From Scytonema sp. UIC 10036 (GTDB taxonomy: Bacteria > Cyanobacteriota > Cyanobacteriia > Cyanobacteriales > Nostocaceae), in contig NZ_WJFC01000144.1 in the NCBI RefSeq assembly GCF_009725235.1, positions 1-33,243 of the forward strand: a DNA stretch of 33,243 nt, read 5' to 3'. This document shows, in pieces, positions 7,931 to 15,009 of this stretch. The notes under the pieces are model-generated. The model saw only the letters and a program-made list of their open reading frames with translations, was not told the origin of the DNA and did no database searches. The translations under genes were made by a program, and so were the position numbers. Every line of letters begins with the position of its first letter. The stretch's first letter is position 1.

Positions 7931-8440
7931 ATGAATAAATCCAATTCCCAAAAATTAACAAACTGGCTTATAACAGCAGTCTTTCTAGTACTTGTAGTCA
8001 CCTTTTCATTGTTCGAGCAGCCAAGTGCTAGCGCTCAAACACAAACACCAATTACAACCACGCAATACACACCAGCACCAGTCACATCTGTAGCAGCAAA
8101 CGTTAGACACCTACTAGAAACCAACGAATGTGTAGGCTGCAATCTCATGGGAGCAACATTGAAAGATGCAAACTTGCAAGCTGCCAACTTAGAAAATGCA
8201 AATTTGCAAAACGCTGACTTGGAAAGAGCAAATTTACAAGGAACAAACTTGCAAGGCGCAAACCTACAAGGAGCAGATTTAGGGAAGGCAAACATAATGG
8301 GCGCAAACCTAGCGAGCGCAAACCTCTTTGATGCGGACTTAGAGAAGGCAAATTTAACAGACGCGAATATATTGGGAGCAAACCTCCAAGGAGCTGATTT
8401 AGAGGACGTGGTGAGACCCCAAGGATTTGCTATTCAGTAA
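7931..8440 (+). CDS. Secreted pentapeptide-repeat protein
   Basis: 169 residues from ATG 7931, chosen because GGAAGGA lies 3-4 bases upstream and a typical signal peptide follows (MNKSNSQKLTNWLITAVFL, then SASAQT with likely cleavage after ASA). After a Thr/Pro-rich linker comes LLETNECVGCNLMGATLKDA, a conserved entry segment of cyanobacterial pentapeptide proteins. About 20 A(N/D)LxX repeats follow (ANLQA, ANLEN, ANLQN, ADLER and so on), predicted to form a right-handed quadrilateral beta helix. It is probably periplasmic, and its function is unknown. The MITE lies about 130 bp upstream and could affect its promoter. Confidence 0.85.
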   Translation: MNKSNSQKLTNWLITAVFLVLVVTFSLFEQPSASAQTQTPITTTQYTPAPVTSVAANVRHLLETNECVGCNLMGATLKDANLQAANLENANLQNADLERANLQGTNLQGANLQGADLGKANIMGANLASANLFDADLEKANLTDANILGANLQGADLEDVVRPQGFAIQ

Positions 8441-8484
8441 TTGGTAAATACTGCGAGAAATATACGCTAATTATCACGTCGATT

Positions 8485-8513
8485 CCGCCTAATTACTCAA
8501 AGTGATTGGGCGG
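8485..8513 (+). terminator. Stem-loop after the pentapeptide gene
   Basis: CCGCCTAAT...ATTGGGCGG pairs over 9 bp (one G-T) around an 11-base loop, 45 bp after the stop codon. There is no strong T-tract, so it may act as a transcript-end stabiliser. Confidence 0.5.
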
Positions 8514-8535
8514 AGTTACTCATATTTTGAGATAG

Positions 8536-8652
8536 GTATTGGAGCAAGCGTTAGAATACGGTAAACCATTAGATACTTTGAGTTAGACTGCTCGATATGT
8601 ACGAACCGTTTTACAAATTTATCCAGCAGATTTTGCCTCAATTCAAAATTGA
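8536..8652 (+). pseudogene. Possible decayed coding remnant of unknown family
   Basis: One frame reads LEQALEYGKPLDTLS, stop, TARYVRTVLQIYPADFA. It has protein-like composition but is interrupted by a stop and has no start. I do not recognise the family, and it may be chance. Confidence 0.2.
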
Positions 8653-8667
8653 TGTCATGCTGAAATA

Positions 8668-9318
8668 TCACTTCTGATGAACACCATTTAAAACCAGTTG
8701 AGTTGCTGTCTGTGTATATCGCTCAATCATCTCCTGACTCAGAAAGTCTTGTTCGGGATCTAAGTGTTTCACATTTTCATAAGCATTCGCGTAAACCGTG
8801 CAAATTCCGATAATGTTGAGCGTTGTCATCTGAACATCCATTTGTTTAAATATTCCTAATTGCATTCCACGTTCCAAAATTGCTGCTAACAGGCTAATCG
8901 GCTCTTGCCAGTTAGTCAATTTGAAGTACTTTCCTTGATTCTGAATTGCTTCCTGAAACAGCAGCATTCCTCTACAGCGATTGGATGTCTCATATTCAAT
9001 CGTGGCTCGAATCAGCAAACTTAAAGCTCGATCGGGTGGCAGTCGATCTAAGCTTAGTTCGCGGAAAACATTGTGAAGCAAAGTTGCAGGACGCTGTAAA
9101 ACAGCTTGATATAAACCGTCTTTATTCTCGAAGTAGTAGTAAATCATGCGTGGAGCGACTCCCGCACGTTCTGCGATCGCATCAACCCGTGTCCCGTGTA
9201 AACCGTGCTGTGCAAACTCAATTTCAGCCGCATCTAGAATCTGTAGCTTTGTTGCTTCTGCGTCACGAGTGATTCGAGTCGATTTAGAACGGGATGATGT
9301 CTTTTCGGAGCTGTTCAT
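8668..9318 (-). CDS. TetR/AcrR family transcriptional repressor
   Basis: 216 residues. The N-terminal HTH spans about residues 23-70 (ATKLQILDAAEIEFAQHGLH, then VDAIAERAGVAPRMIYYYFENKDGLYQAVL), a textbook TetR DNA-binding domain. The C-terminal ligand-binding domain is less conserved. It is transcribed divergently from the glycosyltransferase gene, and two 20-bp palindromes lie between them. By family precedent it probably represses both genes until a small hydrophobic ligand binds. Confidence 0.9.
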   Translation of the reverse strand: MNSSEKTSSRSKSTRITRDAEATKLQILDAAEIEFAQHGLHGTRVDAIAERAGVAPRMIYYYFENKDGLYQAVLQRPATLLHNVFRELSLDRLPPDRALSLLIRATIEYETSNRCRGMLLFQEAIQNQGKYFKLTNWQEPISLLAAILERGMQLGIFKQMDVQMTTLNIIGICTVYANAYENVKHLDPEQDFLSQEMIERYTQTATQLVLNGVHQK

Positions 9319-9363
9319 AGATCTCAGGCGCGAGCGAGCAACTGTTTCTATAATACTTGAGAT

Positions 9364-9383
9364 TGAAATAAACGTTTAATTCA
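9364..9383. promoter_or_regulatory. Palindromic operator 1 (TetR-type)
   Basis: TGAAATAAACGTTTAATTCA is a 20-bp dyad, perfect except for one symmetric base pair, centred on AAACGTTT. An identical copy lies 55 bp downstream. It is the likely binding site of the divergent TetR protein. Confidence 0.75.
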
Positions 9384-9386
9384 TAC

Positions 9387-9392
9387 TTGACA
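9387..9392 (+). promoter_or_regulatory. Candidate -35 hexamer TTGACA
   Basis: An exact TTGACA lies between the two operators, facing the glycosyltransferase. No good -10 was found at 16-18 bp spacing, so the promoter assignment is tentative. Confidence 0.3.
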
Positions 9393-9418
9393 ATCCAAGC
9401 TCTCATCGCTCATGCTAA

Positions 9419-9438
9419 TGAAATAAACGTTTAATTCA
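9419..9438. promoter_or_regulatory. Palindromic operator 2 (TetR-type)
   Basis: Exact second copy of the 20-bp dyad, ending 9 bp before the glycosyltransferase start codon. Repressor bound here would cover the ribosome-binding or transcription-start region. Confidence 0.75.
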
Positions 9439-9447
9439 TAGCTTGTT

Positions 9448-10773
9448 ATGGTGAGATTCCTCATTGGCACGATTGCGGCGGCTGGACACGTGAATCCGGC
9501 TCTACCCATCGCTCGGCAACTCGTGCAGCAAGGACACGAAGTTTTGTGGTATACCGGAGCAGGATTGAAACAGAAAGTAGAAGCAACAGGAGCGCATCAT
9601 ATACCGATCTGTCGCGGTATTGATTTCACTCTGCCAGAAACAATTCCTGCTGAATGGCTTGCCCAAAGAGACGCATTCAAAGGCGTAGATCAGTTTAAGT
9701 TTTATCTCAAGCATGGCTTTATTGATGCAGCCGTCACACAGCTAGAGGATTTAACTGATATCCTGAGAGAATTTTCAGCCGATGTCCTGCTGTGTGATGT
9801 ATTTTTCTTGGGGATGTCGTGGTTGTCTGAAAAAACAGGATTACCTTGGGCAGCTTTTGGGATGTCAGCTTTACCATTCAGGAGTCGAGATACCGCGCCG
9901 TTTGGATTGGGCTTGCAACCAAATGATTCACTATTGGGGCGAGTTCGGAATCGGGCTTTGAATTGGTTCTCAACAAACGTTTTGATGAGAGATGTCACAG
10001 TTCATCTTGATAGCGTGCGCCAGAGTGTCGGACTCTCTACAAAAGGGCAAGACTTTTTTAGCGCAGCATTATCCCCATTTCTTTACCTACAAGGCACCAC
10101 TCCTTCGTTTGAATATCCACGCAGCGATCTGCCTTCTCAAGTTCACTTCACAGGTCCATTAATTCCGCCCGCACCGTCAGATTTTACTCCCCCTATTTGG
10201 TGGAAAGATCTCAGCAGGGGTCAGCCAGTTATTTTTGTGACGCAAGGGACGATCGCTACTAAAACCACCGATCTACTTGTGCCAACTATTCAAGCCTTAG
10301 CCGATGAAGAGATGTTAACGATCGCGACCACAGGAGGGCAATCAATTGAAGCCCTTAATCTCAATCCGATGCCTGCGAATACTCGCATTGAATCCTTTAT
10401 TCCTTATACTCATCTGTTGCCACACGTGGATGTAATGGTTACAAATGCGGGCTTCAATGGAGTGCAAACTGCTTTAGCAAATGGTGTACCAATGGTGACA
10501 GCAGGACAGACTGAAGAGAAACCCGAAATTTGTGCGAGAGTGGAGTGGTCGGGGACAGGAATTAATCTCAAAACTAATACGCCAACTCCCGCTCAAATTC
10601 GTGATGCAGTTAAAACCATTTTGGCATCACCAAGCTACAAACAAAAAGCACAGCAGATGAAACGGGAAATTCAACAATACAATTCTCTTGTTATTGCGGT
10701 AGAACTATTAGAAAAGCTCGCAGCTACAAAACAACCTGTCTTGAACAAGGGAGTGGGGAGTAGCTCTATTTAA
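9448..10773 (+). CDS. GT1 (MGT/UGT-like) glycosyltransferase
   Basis: 441 residues with a GT-B fold. The N-terminal acceptor domain starts IGTIAAAGHVNPALPIARQL, the glycine/His motif of macrolide and UDP-glucuronosyl-type transferases. The C-terminal donor domain has VIFVTQGTIATK and then HVDVMVTNAGFNGVQTALAN with GVPMV (about residues 325-355), the PSPG-like region. Such enzymes attach sugars to small hydrophobic molecules, often to inactivate them. The divergent TetR gene and twin operators suggest induction by the acceptor compound. No Shine-Dalgarno lies before ATG 9448. Confidence 0.87.
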   Translation: MVRFLIGTIAAAGHVNPALPIARQLVQQGHEVLWYTGAGLKQKVEATGAHHIPICRGIDFTLPETIPAEWLAQRDAFKGVDQFKFYLKHGFIDAAVTQLEDLTDILREFSADVLLCDVFFLGMSWLSEKTGLPWAAFGMSALPFRSRDTAPFGLGLQPNDSLLGRVRNRALNWFSTNVLMRDVTVHLDSVRQSVGLSTKGQDFFSAALSPFLYLQGTTPSFEYPRSDLPSQVHFTGPLIPPAPSDFTPPIWWKDLSRGQPVIFVTQGTIATKTTDLLVPTIQALADEEMLTIATTGGQSIEALNLNPMPANTRIESFIPYTHLLPHVDVMVTNAGFNGVQTALANGVPMVTAGQTEEKPEICARVEWSGTGINLKTNTPTPAQIRDAVKTILASPSYKQKAQQMKREIQQYNSLVIAVELLEKLAATKQPVLNKGVGSSSI

Positions 10774-11037
10774 TTACTTTAAAAAAAGAAAATTAAAGTC
10801 AATTTTTCACCTGTAGATGTAGCAAGAATTTGAGCATCACGTTCGGTCAAGATGGTAAATCTTTGTCCTGGTTCATATAGTCATCCATCAGGATATGTAA
10901 GAGTTTAATTTATAAATTTAAAATAAAAATTTGGTTGATTTACTTTCAAAATAGACCATTGGCTATAGAATCGTAAAGAAGTTAATAACCTGATGCTAGG
11001 GGAGTGCGTTTAATGTCCGCCTCCGCCTGCCATAGGT
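10774..11037. other. Gene-free spacer
   Basis: 264 bp of AT-rich DNA. No gene, strong hairpin or recognisable repeat was seen. Confidence 0.5.
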
Positions 11038-11157
11038 TTAATTTTCTTGAAAAACAACACCAGAAATGTGCTTTACTAACTTCAGCAGTCCTTGACAGAT
11101 AGCAAATCCAATCCCTTTGTTACCTCCTGTCACAAGTGCATATTTTTTCTTGTTCAT
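11038..11157 (-). pseudogene. Short-chain dehydrogenase (SDR) N-terminal stub
   Basis: From ATG 11157 the frame encodes MNKKKYALVTGGNKGIGFAI then CQGLL, the Rossmann TGxxxGIG motif of an SDR. It departs from the family after about 25 residues and stops at 39 residues. A full SDR has about 230-280. The rest of the gene is missing downstream, so this is a truncated relic. It lies just upstream of, and co-directional with, the intact aldo/keto reductase gene. Confidence 0.8.
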
Positions 11158-11192
11158 AGTGGTTTACCAGTTGTGTGGAGATTGCACGTTTC

Positions 11193-12143
11193 TTAATCTT
11201 GAACAGCTGGTGCAAGCACTTCATCAATTTCCTTTAACACCTCATCAGTTAGCTTCACGCCCGATGCACCTGCATTATCAACCACTTGCTCTGGGCGACT
11301 TGCACCAATAATCGCAGATGAAACACGAGCATCTCGTAACACCCAGGCTAAAGCTAACTGAGGCATTGATAATCCTATCTTGGCTGCTATCGATTTTAAT
11401 TCTTGCACGGCACTTAAAACGCGATCGCTTCGCAGTCTCTCACCAAAAAAGACACCCATTTTCTCACTAGCTGCACGAGAATCTTGAGGTGGTGGTTGTC
11501 CCGGTTGATATTTCCCTGTGAGAACACCCTGAGCCAAGGGAGACCAAACAATTTGACCGATACCATTAGCAGCACAAAGCGAAAAGACCTCAGATTCAGG
11601 TTTGCGCCACAACATGGAATATTGAGGTTGACTTGAAACAAACCTTTCGACATTTGGAAGCGCCAACGCAGCTTTTATTTGTTCCGGATTCCACTCACTA
11701 AAGCCAATGTAACGTGCTTTCCCTTGACGCACCACTTCCGTCAAAGCCTCCATCGTTTCTTCAAGCGGTGTATTCACGTCATAGCGATGGCATTGGTAGA
11801 GGTCAATATAATCGGTATGCAATCGTTGTAAAGACGCATCTATCTGCTTGTAGATTTGAGCAGCAGATAGTCCACTATCTGTGGGCGACATGGGGAAAAA
11901 GACTTTAGTGGCGAGGACGTAAGAAGAGCGATCGATACCTTGAAGTACTTCACCCAAGAACGTTTCAGCCGCACCTGTGCCATAAACATTGGCAGTATCT
12001 AAAAAGTTGATACCTACTTCAAAAGCCTTATGAACGCAAGCCTCAGCTTCTTGACGAGCCACACCTCCCGAGTAAGTGAGCCACGATCCCAAACTAATTT
12101 CAGAAACATTTAGCTCGCTATTGCCTAGTTGCCGATATTCCAT
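11193..12143 (-). CDS. Aldo/keto reductase, KvBeta/YghZ-like
   Basis: 316 residues forming a complete NADPH-dependent aldo/keto reductase. The catalytic tetrad is visible: Asp49 and Tyr54 in LDTANVYG, Lys80 in LATKVFF and His119 in YQCHRYD. The C-terminal cofactor motif is IIGASRPEQV. MEYRQLGNSELNVSEISLGS is a standard N-terminus, starting at ATG 12143. Its substrate is unknown; relatives reduce aldehydes or act in stress detoxification. Unlike the remnant at 6941-7265, it is intact, and the two are different subfamilies. Confidence 0.9.
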   Translation of the reverse strand: MEYRQLGNSELNVSEISLGSWLTYSGGVARQEAEACVHKAFEVGINFLDTANVYGTGAAETFLGEVLQGIDRSSYVLATKVFFPMSPTDSGLSAAQIYKQIDASLQRLHTDYIDLYQCHRYDVNTPLEETMEALTEVVRQGKARYIGFSEWNPEQIKAALALPNVERFVSSQPQYSMLWRKPESEVFSLCAANGIGQIVWSPLAQGVLTGKYQPGQPPPQDSRAASEKMGVFFGERLRSDRVLSAVQELKSIAAKIGLSMPQLALAWVLRDARVSSAIIGASRPEQVVDNAGASGVKLTDEVLKEIDEVLAPAVQD

Positions 12144-12993
12144 ACCTTTTTTCCAACAGATTGCTAACGCGTGATGGTTCTTGGGATTGTTACATGACGA
12201 TGCGACTCACAAAATAGCGCTTTTTAAGCGTAGATTATTTCATATGGATTGTCTTGTACATTCTTGCGATAAAAAGTATATTCTTGCGGTAAAAGTTTCT
12301 CAAAAGTTAAAGTCTTTTGACAACAGTAGACAGAAATGCTGTATGAAGAAAAGTCAATCTTCTCTAAGCCATATTTATGTCACGGATTTATGACAAAACC
12401 AAAAACTCTAAATAATAAAAAAGCACAATGTCGTCTCTAATGCTTGAAATACAAGCCATAATACGTTTTTGATTTTAGATTTTGGATTGAGGAAGTCATG
12501 TCTAAACTTGATTTGGATCAACTATGCTGTCGCCTTTTTTGTTCAAATTGGTCGAAGTTCGGTTGCAAAGACTAAAGAAGCACTCACCTCAACTTTCTAC
12601 TTGAGAGTAGACTCTTTTGAGCAAATTCGTGGCAAGATATCCTCAATAGCACAAAACTTTGGGAGGTAACCACATCAGAACTCCATTCACAAACAAATAT
12701 GCAAATCCCACTTGTCCCAAGTTTAAAGTACGCTTGGCTAAATCTCTTCTAGAAGGTGAATTTACACCAAGTAACTTTATATCGTAAGTATAAGTCGTTC
12801 TATTTGATTTTAAAAATATAGGTAGCCGTTATGAACTGCGTATACCAGAACACGTGAAAACTTTTCCTCACCCCACTCTCTACTCCCCACTCCCCACTCC
12901 CTTTTCTTTAAGAGGTGCAAACTTTTCTCCTCGAAAACAAATTACATAAGATTTTCAAGTCAATTTGCAAATCTCATTTTTGAGAGGAATTCA
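12144..12993. other. 850-bp region without a confident gene
   Basis: Holds a degenerate (GATTTTA/GATTTTGG) repeat at about 12470-12490, a small Cys-rich frame at 12498-12575, an unrecognised open frame ending at 12669, a second unrecognised stretch (12659-12790) containing YANPTCPKFKVRLAKSLLEG, and a CCCCACTCCCCACTCCC repeat near 12870-12903. The consecutive open pieces in different frames might be one decayed gene. Confidence 0.4.
12498..12575 (+). CDS. Possible 25-residue Cys-rich peptide
   Basis: ATG 12498 has GAGGAAG just upstream. The peptide begins MSKLDLDQL and continues CCRLFCSNWSKFGC, then KD and stop, with four Cys in 25 residues. I do not recognise it. It could be a small regulatory or modified peptide, or a chance frame after a repeat. 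Confidence 0.3.
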   Translation: MSKLDLDQLCCRLFCSNWSKFGCKD

Positions 12994-13593
12994 ATGTCTA
13001 ATGAAGTGCATGAATCAGAAGTTACGACTCGCTTAATTGCGATAGAATATCAGTTACAGCAATTCAATCAGCTGTTATCAAATCTCAGCGATCGCATTGC
13101 TAAATCGGAAGATAATTTCCTACTAGTTGCCGATGTTCAAAAATACAAAAAGTTGCAAGAACTGTTAATAGCAGAAAACTTCAGAGAATCTGACTGGGAA
13201 ACAATTCGAGTTATCCAAGCAATAACGGGAGAGCCAGAATTGGGAGATATCACTCCAGATGACATGAGGCAATTTCCGTGCGATGAACTGCGAGTGATAG
13301 ACAATTTGTGGAAAAAATACAGTCAAGGACGCTTTGGTTTCAGCGTACAAATACAAATTTACCAAAGCGTTGGTGGTTCGCTTGAGACTACCATTAATCA
13401 AGATAATAAAGCGATCGAGAGATTCGGCGAGCAAGTGGGATGGCGTGAGGATAATCAATGGAAAAAGTGCGATGATTTGGACTATACATTAGCTGCACCA
13501 ATTGGCTGTCATCCTTCACGTTGGTGGAATTCTCCTTTTGGTTCAAAAATGACAAATTATTTCTTCAATCGCCTGCTAGTTTGCAGTATTTAA
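12994..13593 (+). CDS. GUN4-domain protein
   Basis: 199 residues. An N-terminal coiled-coil-like segment (TTRLIAIEYQLQQFNQLLSN, residues about 10-45) is followed by a GUN4 domain (YKKLQELLIAENFRESDWET, FPCDELRVIDNLWKKYSQGR, FGFSVQIQIY, FGEQVGW). GUN4 domains bind porphyrins; the true Gun4 activates Mg-chelatase. Cyanobacteria also carry many GUN4-domain sensor-like paralogues, and the short coiled-coil architecture fits such a paralogue better than the tetrapyrrole regulator itself. GAGAGGAATTCA precedes the ATG as ribosome-binding site. Confidence 0.85.
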   Translation: MSNEVHESEVTTRLIAIEYQLQQFNQLLSNLSDRIAKSEDNFLLVADVQKYKKLQELLIAENFRESDWETIRVIQAITGEPELGDITPDDMRQFPCDELRVIDNLWKKYSQGRFGFSVQIQIYQSVGGSLETTINQDNKAIERFGEQVGWREDNQWKKCDDLDYTLAAPIGCHPSRWWNSPFGSKMTNYFFNRLLVCSI

Positions 13594-13635
13594 CAGTGAC
13601 CAGTGACCAGTGACCAGTGACCAGTGACCAGTGAC
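13594..13635. repeat. (CAGTGAC)6 tandem repeat
   Basis: Six perfect heptamers begin at the base after the GUN4-protein stop codon and end 12 bp before the efflux adaptor ATG. The same unit recurs three times after the adaptor gene. Confidence 0.95.
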
Positions 13636-13647
13636 CAAGGTTAGAAT

Positions 13648-14877
13648 ATGTTGATAAAATCAGATACTCTATTTGCGTGTAAAGTTTTATTTCCAGTTTT
13701 TCTTGTCTCCGCCTTAACAAGCGCCTGCAGTCAGGATAAACCCAAAGCCACAGCCAGCGAACCCCCACCAATCCCAGTTAAATTGCAGTCATTGCAGTCA
13801 ACTACACTGCAAGATGTCTCAGAATTCGTAGGTAGGTTAGAAGCACAGCAAAGAGTCTCTTTGCGACCAGAGATCGAAGGTCGGATAGAGTCAATTCCCG
13901 TTTCGTCAGGCGATCGCGTCGAGCAAGGAACGCCAATTGTACGATTGCGACCGGATCGTACCCAACCAGAATTATTGAGTGCTATGGCTAGAGTTAACTC
14001 AGTCAAATCCGCTTATATGACAGCGCGATCGCAACTGAAAGCAGCAGAAGCACAACAACTAAGAGATGCAGCAGATGTAGACCTGCAAAAAGTTGAGTTC
14101 CAAAGAACACAGAAGTTGGTTGCTGAAGGAGTGCAAGCAAAACAGCAGTTAGACATAGCCCAAAGAAACTTAAACACAGCACTAGCAACACTTCGCGCCA
14201 CTCAAGAGCAAGTAGGAGCAGCGAAAGCCAGCGTCAACCAAGCAGAAGCTAATGTCCGACAATCCGAGGCTGAGACAGCAGCTGCTCGCGTCTCCCTTCA
14301 GTTCAAACAGGTACTAGCACCGATTACCGGAGAAGTAGGCGATTTCCCAGTTAAGGTGGGAGATTACGTTAACATCGGTCAAACCCTAACGACTATCACT
14401 CAAAATGACAATCTTTACTTGCGACTTTCAATTCCCAGCAACCGCTCCTCAGAACTGCGACGGGGGTTACCAGTAGAGCTTGTAGATGCCACAACAAAAA
14501 AACGCCTAAGCACTGGAAGTATCAACTTTATCTCGCCAGAAGTAGAAACAGGTGCTCAAGCTATCTTAACCAAAGCTCGCTTTTCCAACTCAGGCAACAA
14601 TTTACGAGAAGGGCAATTTGTCCGTGCAAGAGTTATTTGGAACAAACGTTCGGGTGTTTTGATTCCTACCATAGCGGTATCTAACCTTGGAGCACAGAGC
14701 TTTGTCTTTGTAGCTCAGAAAACAGGTTCAAAACAGACTGTGCGACGTCAACCTGTCAAACTAGGAGCCATTCAAGGTCAAAGCTACCAAGTCGTTGATG
14801 GAGTCAAGCCAGGTGACCAAATTGCAGTCACCCAAATTCTTACCTTAAGGGATGGTACTCCAATCAGTGAGCAGTAA
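13648..14877 (+). CDS. RND efflux periplasmic adaptor (MFP/AcrA type), lipoprotein-like
   Basis: 409 residues. An N-terminal signal (LFPVFLVSALTSACS) has a lipobox-like Cys at about residue 27. Next come the barrel-sandwich/lipoyl half (FVGRLEAQQRVSLRPEIEGR, then IESIPVSSGDRVEQGTPIVR), a long alpha-helical coiled-coil hairpin (about residues 110-205, many Ala/Gln/Glu), the second lipoyl half (LAPITGEVGDFPVKVGDYV) and beta-barrel and membrane-proximal domains. It bridges the RND pump and an outer-membrane channel. The pump gene follows after 132 bp, so the two form an operon-like pair. No TolC-type channel gene is in the window. Confidence 0.92.
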   Translation: MLIKSDTLFACKVLFPVFLVSALTSACSQDKPKATASEPPPIPVKLQSLQSTTLQDVSEFVGRLEAQQRVSLRPEIEGRIESIPVSSGDRVEQGTPIVRLRPDRTQPELLSAMARVNSVKSAYMTARSQLKAAEAQQLRDAADVDLQKVEFQRTQKLVAEGVQAKQQLDIAQRNLNTALATLRATQEQVGAAKASVNQAEANVRQSEAETAAARVSLQFKQVLAPITGEVGDFPVKVGDYVNIGQTLTTITQNDNLYLRLSIPSNRSSELRRGLPVELVDATTKKRLSTGSINFISPEVETGAQAILTKARFSNSGNNLREGQFVRARVIWNKRSGVLIPTIAVSNLGAQSFVFVAQKTGSKQTVRRQPVKLGAIQGQSYQVVDGVKPGDQIAVTQILTLRDGTPISEQ

Positions 14878-14878
14878 C

Positions 14879-14899
14879 CAGTGACCAGTGACCAGTGAC
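14879..14899. repeat. (CAGTGAC)3 tandem repeat
   Basis: Three perfect heptamers directly after the adaptor stop codon, followed by a CGGCGATCGGTGACTG variant. Same unit as the array at 13594-13635. Confidence 0.9.
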
Positions 14900-14942
14900 C
14901 GGCGATCGGTGACTGATTCATTCTCTAACCCCAATCCCCAAT

Positions 14943-14984
14943 CCAAAATCCAAAATCCAAAATCCAAAATCCAAAATCCAAAAT
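14943..14984. repeat. (CCAAAAT)6 tandem repeat before the RND pump gene
   Basis: Six perfect copies plus a further copy at 15000-15006 that ends 3 bases before the pump ATG. The usual ribosome-binding position is therefore occupied by repeat sequence. Confidence 0.93.
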
Positions 14985-15009
14985 CCACGCATCCCCAATC
15001 CAAAATCCT

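Noticed and set aside
12181..12393. 70-codon frame after the aldo/keto reductase gene
   Set aside because: No start signal, no family resemblance, AT-rich spacer.
13594..13635. Possible CRISPR-like array (also 52-107 and 14943-14984)
   Set aside because: Units are contiguous heptamers with no spacers; these are short tandem repeats.
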